Source of the DNA: Neoaquamicrobium sediminum
GTDB lineage: Bacteria > Pseudomonadota > Alphaproteobacteria > Rhizobiales > Rhizobiaceae
NCBI RefSeq assembly: GCF_013240295.1
Contig: NZ_JABETK010000001.1
Span: 992,001-1,056,000 of the forward strand
DNA: 64,000 nucleotides
Reading direction: 5' to 3'
Positions within the stretch are counted from its first letter, which is position 1; each line of letters begins with the position of its first letter. Shown here in pieces: positions 59,496-64,000 of this stretch. The notes below the pieces were generated by a model, which was not told the origin of the DNA, ran no database searches, and saw nothing but the letters and a program-made list of their open reading frames with translations. The translations under genes were made by a program, and so were the position numbers.

Positions 59496-60797
59496 ATGGA
59501 TTACACGCTTCTCGTCGTCATCGGCCTGCTGCTCGTTCTCATGATCATGGGCAGCCCGGTCATTTTCGCCATCGGCTTTGCCGGCATGGCCTATTTCTTC
59601 ATCAAGCCGGGCATGTCCGGCATGCTCGACATCTATGCCCACAAGTTCTTCACGGGCATGGATGTGTTCATCTGGCTCTCGATCCCGCTCTTCATCATCG
59701 CCGGCGAGATCATGACCGCCATCGGCATGACCGACCGGCTGGTGAACCTGTCGAGGCTCATGGTCGGAAGGCTTCGCGGCGGCCTTGCCTATGTCAACGT
59801 CGTCGGATCGATGATGTTTTCCGGCGTGTCGGGATCGGCACTGGCTGACATCTCCGCGCTTGGCCCGGTCGAGGTCAAGATGATGGAAAAGGACGGCTAC
59901 CGGAAGGATTTCGCGGCCGCGCTCACCGTCAGCTCGGCGATCCAGGGGCCGATCATCCCGCCGTCGATCCCGCTGATCATCTTCTCGGCCCTGACCAACA
60001 CGTCCGTCGCAGCGCTTTTCCTCGCCGGCGCCGTGCCGGGGCTGATGCTGGGCGTCGCGCAGATGGCCGTCATCTACTACCTGGCGCGCAAGAAGGGCTT
60101 CCCGCGCAACCCGATCGAGAACCTGACGCTGGGAGTTGCCTTCCACATCTTCATGAGCGCGTTCTGGGCGATCTTCATGCCGCTGATTATTCTGGGCGGC
60201 ATCATCTCCGGCATCTTCACGGCGACCGAGGCAGCCGCCATCGCTGTTGCCTATGCGCTGCTGGTGGGCGTGCTCGCCTATCGCAACCTGTCGCTCAAGG
60301 CCTTCTGGGACATCATCGACCGCGCCGCGCGCACCTCCGCCTCCGTCTATCTGATCGTCGGCTTCGCAACCATCATAAGTTGGGTTCTAGCCAATGAGCG
60401 CGTGCCCAGCGAATTGCAGGCGCTCGTGCAGGACATGCAGCTCGAGCCGTGGATGCTGCTGCTGCTTCTCAACCTGTTCTTCCTCATCAACGGGTTGTGG
60501 ATCGGCGATTCCGTGCAGCTCCTGCTGTTTGCGCCCCTGTTCACGCCGCTGCTCGCATCCATGGGCGTTGACCCCGTGCATTTCGGGGTCATCATGGTGC
60601 TCAACGTCATGATCGGGCTGATGACGCCTCCTTACGGACTGGCGCTCTATCTCGGCTCGACCATATCTGGGGTGCCACTCGGCGCGATCGTGCGCCAGAG
60701 CGTGCCCTTCCTCCTCTCCAACCTGGCGGTGCTGCTTGTCGTCACCTACGTGCCGGCGGTTTCGCTGACGCTGCCCCGGTTGTTCGGTTTCATGTGA
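59496..60797 (+). CDS. dctM: TRAP transporter large permease, DctM family
   Basis: A 433-residue sodium-coupled permease with about twelve segments. Family features: MGSPVIFAIGFAGMAYFF at the start, GGLAYVNVVGSMMFSGVSGSALADISALGPVEVKMM near residue 95, TVSSAIQGPIIPPSIPLIIFS near 150, FTATEAAAIAVAYALLVG near 245 and GLMTPPYGLALY near 375. ATG follows GAGGCACCCC. It works with DctP and DctQ in uptake of an organic acid. Confidence 0.93.
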   Translation: MDYTLLVVIGLLLVLMIMGSPVIFAIGFAGMAYFFIKPGMSGMLDIYAHKFFTGMDVFIWLSIPLFIIAGEIMTAIGMTDRLVNLSRLMVGRLRGGLAYVNVVGSMMFSGVSGSALADISALGPVEVKMMEKDGYRKDFAAALTVSSAIQGPIIPPSIPLIIFSALTNTSVAALFLAGAVPGLMLGVAQMAVIYYLARKKGFPRNPIENLTLGVAFHIFMSAFWAIFMPLIILGGIISGIFTATEAAAIAVAYALLVGVLAYRNLSLKAFWDIIDRAARTSASVYLIVGFATIISWVLANERVPSELQALVQDMQLEPWMLLLLLNLFFLINGLWIGDSVQLLLFAPLFTPLLASMGVDPVHFGVIMVLNVMIGLMTPPYGLALYLGSTISGVPLGAIVRQSVPFLLSNLAVLLVVTYVPAVSLTLPRLFGFM

Positions 60798-60819
60798 TAT
60801 TTCTGAAAGGACTTTCTGG

Positions 60820-61719
60820 ATGGCTCTGACAAAAGACGACCTGTCGGGTCTCTTCACCGCAATCGTCACACCGTTCACGGATGACGGTTCCGTGGACTTC
60901 GACGCGCTGCGCGCTCTCGTCCGCTTCCAGATCGATGCGGGGGCGACGGGCATCGTGCCGATCGGCGGCACCGGCGAGTACCCCGCTCTTTCGCGTGGCG
61001 AGCGTGCCGACATCGTACGGGCCTGCGTGGAGGCCGCCGCCGGCGCGCCGGTGCTGCCGGGCGTGCTTGCCACCGGCTTCGCCGATGCGGTAGACGCGGG
61101 CCGCGACTTCATCGCCGCGGGCGCCAACGGCGTGATGACGGTCACGCCATACTACGCCGCAGGCACGCAGGAAGGCATGCGCACCTATTTCCGCAACTAT
61201 CGCGACGCGGTCGACGCACCGGTGCTCGCCTACGAGATCCCACGCCGCACAGGCGTGGCGCTCAAGGCCGAGACCATCGCGGCCCTTGCCGACGACGGTT
61301 CGATCATCGGCATGAAGTGCTCGTCCTACGATATGCCGGAATTCATCGAGACCATGAAGCTCGCCGGCGACAAGCTTGCCGTGCTCAGCGGCGAGGAGCC
61401 GCTGTTCGCCACGCATGTGGCGCTCGGTGCATGTGGCGGCGTGCTCGCTTCGGCGACCGTTTATCCGCGCCACTGGATCGAGGTCTTCAAGCTCGCCCGC
61501 GATGGCAAGCTCGACGCCGCGATCGCCCACCAGCAGCGCCTCGACCCGGTCGTCAAAACGATCTTCCTGGAGACCAACCCCGGCCCGCTCAAATATTACA
61601 TGGGCCTTGCTGGAATGCGCGCCGGCGGCGTGCGCCTGCCGCTGACCGATCCGACGCCTGAGACGCGCGAGGCGCTCAAGGCCGCCTTTGCCGGCATGAC
61701 GAAGGCAGACGCTGCGTGA
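60820..61719 (+). CDS. DHDPS-family aldolase or dehydratase
   Basis: A 299-residue TIM-barrel of normal DHDPS length. Motifs: FTAIVTPFTDDGSVD, IVPIGGTGEYPALSRGER (GGTGE near residue 50), LAYEIPRRTG (Tyr near 139) and the Schiff-base Lys in IIGMKCSSYD near 168. In a TRAP-transport operon followed by a hydroxyacid oxidase it is likely a catabolic pyruvate aldolase or sugar-acid dehydratase, not biosynthetic DapA. Its stop overlaps the GTG start of the oxidase gene. It is distinct from the longer relative at 46288-47337. Confidence 0.85.
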   Translation: MALTKDDLSGLFTAIVTPFTDDGSVDFDALRALVRFQIDAGATGIVPIGGTGEYPALSRGERADIVRACVEAAAGAPVLPGVLATGFADAVDAGRDFIAAGANGVMTVTPYYAAGTQEGMRTYFRNYRDAVDAPVLAYEIPRRTGVALKAETIAALADDGSIIGMKCSSYDMPEFIETMKLAGDKLAVLSGEEPLFATHVALGACGGVLASATVYPRHWIEVFKLARDGKLDAAIAHQQRLDPVVKTIFLETNPGPLKYYMGLAGMRAGGVRLPLTDPTPETREALKAAFAGMTKADAA

Positions 61720-63137
61720 GCACGCTGATCGAGCGGCTGGGTGCGGTTCTCGGCGAACGGGGCCTGATCGCCGATCGGGGCGACATGACGCCGTTCGTCA
61801 CGGATTTCCGTGGCCGCATGACCGGCACGGCCGACGCGGTTGCGCTTCCGGCAAATACCGACGAGGCGGCCGCCGTGGTGGCGGTCGCGCGCGAACACAA
61901 CGCCGCGATCTTCCCGCTCGGTGGCAATACTGGCCTTTGCTATGCCGCCGTGCCTACGCCTGCTCCCGGACGCCCGGCAATCGTCGTCGGCATGAGCCGG
62001 ATGGCGAACCTGCGCGCCATGGACCGTGCCGCCAACGTCGTGACGGTGGATGCCGGCATGACGCTTGCGCGCGTGCACGAGCTTGCAGCCGGCGAAGGCC
62101 GGCAGTTCCCGCTCCATCTGGGCAGCGAGGGCACCGCCCAGATCGGCGGGCTGATTTCGACCAATGCCGGTGGCACTGGCGTGCTCCGCTACGGCCCGAT
62201 GCGCGATCTCGTCTGCGGCATTGAGGCGGTGCTGCCCGACGGCAGCGTCTATCGCGATCTCGACGCGCTGCGAAAGAACAACACCGGCTACGACCTCAAG
62301 CACCTGCTGATCGGCGCTGAGGGCACGCTCGGCCTCGTCACGGGAGCCGCGCTGCGCCTGCGCCAACCTAACCGGTCGTTCGCCCATGGCTGGATTTCTG
62401 TCACCGGACCCGAGGCCGCGGTCGAGCTTCTTTCGCGCCTGCAGGATCGCTGCGGCGACGCGGTCGAAGCCTTCGAGATGCTGAACCGCGCCGAGGTCGA
62501 TTGCGTGCTGCGGCATATTCCGCGCACGCGGCTGCCGTTCGAGGCCACGCCGGAATGGTCGGTGATGATCGAGCTCGCCCACACCGATCCCGATGCAGAC
62601 CTCGTAGCCGCGCTGGAAGAGGTGATGGCGGCGGCGCTGGACGCCGGCCTCGCAGACGATGCGATCGTCGCGCAGAACGAGGCCCAGGCACAGGACATCT
62701 GGCACATCCGCCACTCCGTAACCGAGGCGCACAAGATCGAGGGTGTCGGCATCGTGCACGACACTGCCGTGCGCAATTCGGCCGTGCCCGGCTTCATCGC
62801 GGCTGCCGACGAAATGTCGGCGAGGCTGTTTCCGCAGGCGCGGGTGCTCGTCGTCTCCCACCTGGGCGACGGCAATGTGCACTACATCCTCATGTTCCCG
62901 CACGACTACTGGCGGGCGCTGCCGGACGGCGAGGCCAAGGCGCTCGAAGTCGAAATGGCTGTGCACGACATCGCCATGCGCTTCGGCGGTACCATCAGCG
63001 CCGAACATGGCATCGGCCGCAAGCTCACATCGGAGCTGCAGCGGCTGGGCGATCCGGTGAAGCTTGCCGTCATGCGCCAGATCAAGCAGGCGCTCGATCC
63101 CGACGGTATGATGAACCCGGGCGCGCTGCTCGGCTGA
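61716..63137 (+). CDS. FAD-binding 2-hydroxyacid oxidase/dehydrogenase, GlcD/D-LDH type
   Basis: A 473-residue flavoprotein with an N-terminal PCMH FAD-binding domain (FPLGGNTGLCYAAVP near residue 68, LISTNAGGTGVLRYGPMRDLV near 145, KNNTGYDLKHLLIGAEGTLGLVTG near 190) and a C-terminal FAD-oxidase domain (VVSHLGDGNVHY near 380, GGTISAEHGIGRKLT near 425). The His-rich C-terminal motifs fit D-2-hydroxyacid dehydrogenases. The start is GTG at 61716, overlapping the aldolase stop. It completes a transport, aldolase, oxidase set. The exact substrate is unknown. Confidence 0.9.
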   Translation: MSTLIERLGAVLGERGLIADRGDMTPFVTDFRGRMTGTADAVALPANTDEAAAVVAVAREHNAAIFPLGGNTGLCYAAVPTPAPGRPAIVVGMSRMANLRAMDRAANVVTVDAGMTLARVHELAAGEGRQFPLHLGSEGTAQIGGLISTNAGGTGVLRYGPMRDLVCGIEAVLPDGSVYRDLDALRKNNTGYDLKHLLIGAEGTLGLVTGAALRLRQPNRSFAHGWISVTGPEAAVELLSRLQDRCGDAVEAFEMLNRAEVDCVLRHIPRTRLPFEATPEWSVMIELAHTDPDADLVAALEEVMAAALDAGLADDAIVAQNEAQAQDIWHIRHSVTEAHKIEGVGIVHDTAVRNSAVPGFIAAADEMSARLFPQARVLVVSHLGDGNVHYILMFPHDYWRALPDGEAKALEVEMAVHDIAMRFGGTISAEHGIGRKLTSELQRLGDPVKLAVMRQIKQALDPDGMMNPGALLG

Positions 63138-63465
63138 GCCGACCGCGCAGCCGCCGCTCTCCTTTTGCGGATACAGCCAGCATCAAGCGCCATTGCGCGC
63201 GGGGTTTCATCGGCTTCGCGCAGCAATGTTGCGTGCAACCTTCCGTTCTTGATTGTTCCGGTCCAATCCGGCTCATCGGGGTTGCCCGTTAAATATTATG
63301 GCCGTATATAGGCAGCAACTTCGATGCCATGAGGGCATCATATAGCCAGCCATTCAATAATCATTTGATATTGCTGAAGGTGCACAACCTTCATGATCCC
63401 GTGCAATATTGAATGTTATTTTTGGTCATGGCTGTATTTATTTTTGGACATCACACAATGGATTC
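63138..63465 (+). promoter_or_regulatory. Leader region of the proV-like gene with nested dyads
   Basis: 328 bases without a gene. Near the oxidase stop is an imperfect hairpin (63191-63201 with 63217-63228, one bulged base) that may end the previous operon. From 63290 the base composition becomes AT-rich. Dyads: GATGCC/GGCATC (63323-63339), CATTCAATA (63351-63359) with TATTGAATG (63407-63415), and inside it TGAAGGT (63375-63381) with ACCTTCA (63387-63393), sharing almost one centre of symmetry. This may be an operator or RNA structure ahead of proV. Confidence 0.45.
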
Positions 63466-64000
63466 ATGAAAACCAAAATATCAGGCAAGAATTTATATAA
63501 GATATTCGGTGGAAGCGCCGAAGACGCATTGAATCTCCTCGAAGCAGGAAAAGACAAAGACGAAATATTCGAGGCAACGGGACAGACCGTCGGCGTGAAC
63601 GACGCAAGTTTCGAGGTGGCCGAAGGCGAGATTTTCGTCGTCATGGGACTTTCCGGGTCCGGCAAATCCACTTTGGTGCGCATGATCAACGGGCTCATCA
63701 AGCCAAGCGCCGGAGAAATTCTGATTGACGGCGTCGATGTCGCCACTTGCTCGGACGAGCAGCTTCGGTGGGTGCGGCGCGAGAAGGTGGCGATGGTCTT
63801 CCAGCACTTCGCCCTCTTCCCGCATAAGACGGTCGCCGACAACGTCGCCTTTGGCCTCAAGATCAAGGGCATGCCCGCCGCCGAGCGGCGCGAGAGGGCG
63901 CAGGCGGCCCTCGATCAGGTGGGCCTCGGCGCACGTGCCGACAGCTACCCGGACGAGCTTTCCGGCGGCATGCAGCAGCGCGTCGGCCTTGCCCGCGGTC
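63466..64000 (+). CDS. proV: Glycine betaine/proline ABC transporter ATP-binding protein, ProV/OpuA type (partial)
   Basis: The gene runs off the window after 178 codons. The N-terminal extension before the ATPase fold (KNLYKIFGGSAEDALNLLEAG, then VGVNDASFEV) is characteristic of ProV/OpuAA. Walker A GLSGSGKST lies at about residues 62-70, the Q-loop in VFQHFALFPHKTV near 111, and the signature SGGMQQRVGLARG at the edge. It should power uptake of an osmoprotectant with a ProW-like permease beyond the edge. The first 40 codons are AT-rich compared with neighbours. No clear Shine-Dalgarno sequence precedes the ATG at 63466. Confidence 0.88.
   Translation, partial: MKTKISGKNLYKIFGGSAEDALNLLEAGKDKDEIFEATGQTVGVNDASFEVAEGEIFVVMGLSGSGKSTLVRMINGLIKPSAGEILIDGVDVATCSDEQLRWVRREKVAMVFQHFALFPHKTVADNVAFGLKIKGMPAAERRERAQAALDQVGLGARADSYPDELSGGMQQRVGLARG

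Noticed and set aside
61596..63008. A 470-residue open frame antisense to the FAD oxidase
   Set aside because: The plus-strand frame has full flavoprotein motifs and tight operon spacing.

Overview
The window is a high-GC chromosomal segment of an alphaproteobacterium, most likely a member of the Hyphomicrobiales (Rhizobiales), probably Phyllobacteriaceae-like. The basis is gene content and order: lptC-lptA-lptB-rpoN-hpf-ptsN, hrpB-actS-actR, ndvB/ndvA cyclic glucan genes, olsB, an Irr-type iron box near bfd-bfr, and an Hsp20 gene followed by a DUF1150 gene. The genus cannot be fixed from the sequence alone. I see no rRNA, tRNA, CRISPR array, prophage or insertion sequence.

Layout. 0.1-12 kb: malic enzyme maeB, a membrane EEP-family hydrolase, olsB, a hybrid histidine kinase, an acrylyl-CoA-reductase-like dehydrogenase, lspA, two RNA methyltransferases, a VOC protein, an ornithine-cyclodeaminase-family gene and a LapA-domain protein. 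12-20 kb: ihfB and sppA on the minus strand, then the lptC-lptA-lptB-rpoN-hpf-ptsN block, then a convergent heat-shock pair (Hsp20, DUF1150) with an RpoH-type promoter. 20-27 kb: nucleoside hydrolase, actR/actS (RegA/RegB redox two-component system), hrpB helicase and an OpgC-like glucan-modifying membrane protein. 27-39 kb: an Irr box and a small exported protein of unknown function, bfd-bfr iron storage, then ndvA and the giant ndvB. 39-46 kb: a chemoreceptor and a five-gene branched-chain-amino-acid-type ABC transporter.

46-63 kb is the accessory catabolic part. A nine-gene minus-strand operon starts behind a perfect operator palindrome. It holds a tripartite tricarboxylate transporter (TctC, TctA, TctB), a Gfo/Idh/MocA oxidoreductase, a sugar-phosphate isomerase/epimerase-like protein, an enolase-superfamily protein, an NAD-dependent epimerase/dehydratase, a TetR regulator and a DHDPS-family aldolase. 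Next come an FMN alpha-hydroxyacid oxidase and an XRE-cupin regulator. The regulator is divergent from a plus-strand operon with a TRAP transporter (P, Q, M), a second DHDPS-family protein and a GlcD-type FAD oxidase. Together they look like a paired hydroxy-acid or sugar-acid catabolic region whose substrate I cannot name. The window ends inside a proV-like osmoprotectant ABC ATPase gene, behind an AT-rich leader with dyad symmetry.

A striking property is that nine conserved genes (olsB, the ornithine-cyclodeaminase-family gene, lptA, rpoN, actR, actS, hrpB, ndvB and the NAD epimerase) have broken reading frames at 13 points. Every break can be repaired by restoring lost bases: one base at eleven points and a CG dinucleotide at two. 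Several lie in homopolymers. I read this as an indel problem of the assembly rather than decay of nine genes, and annotate each as one gene.
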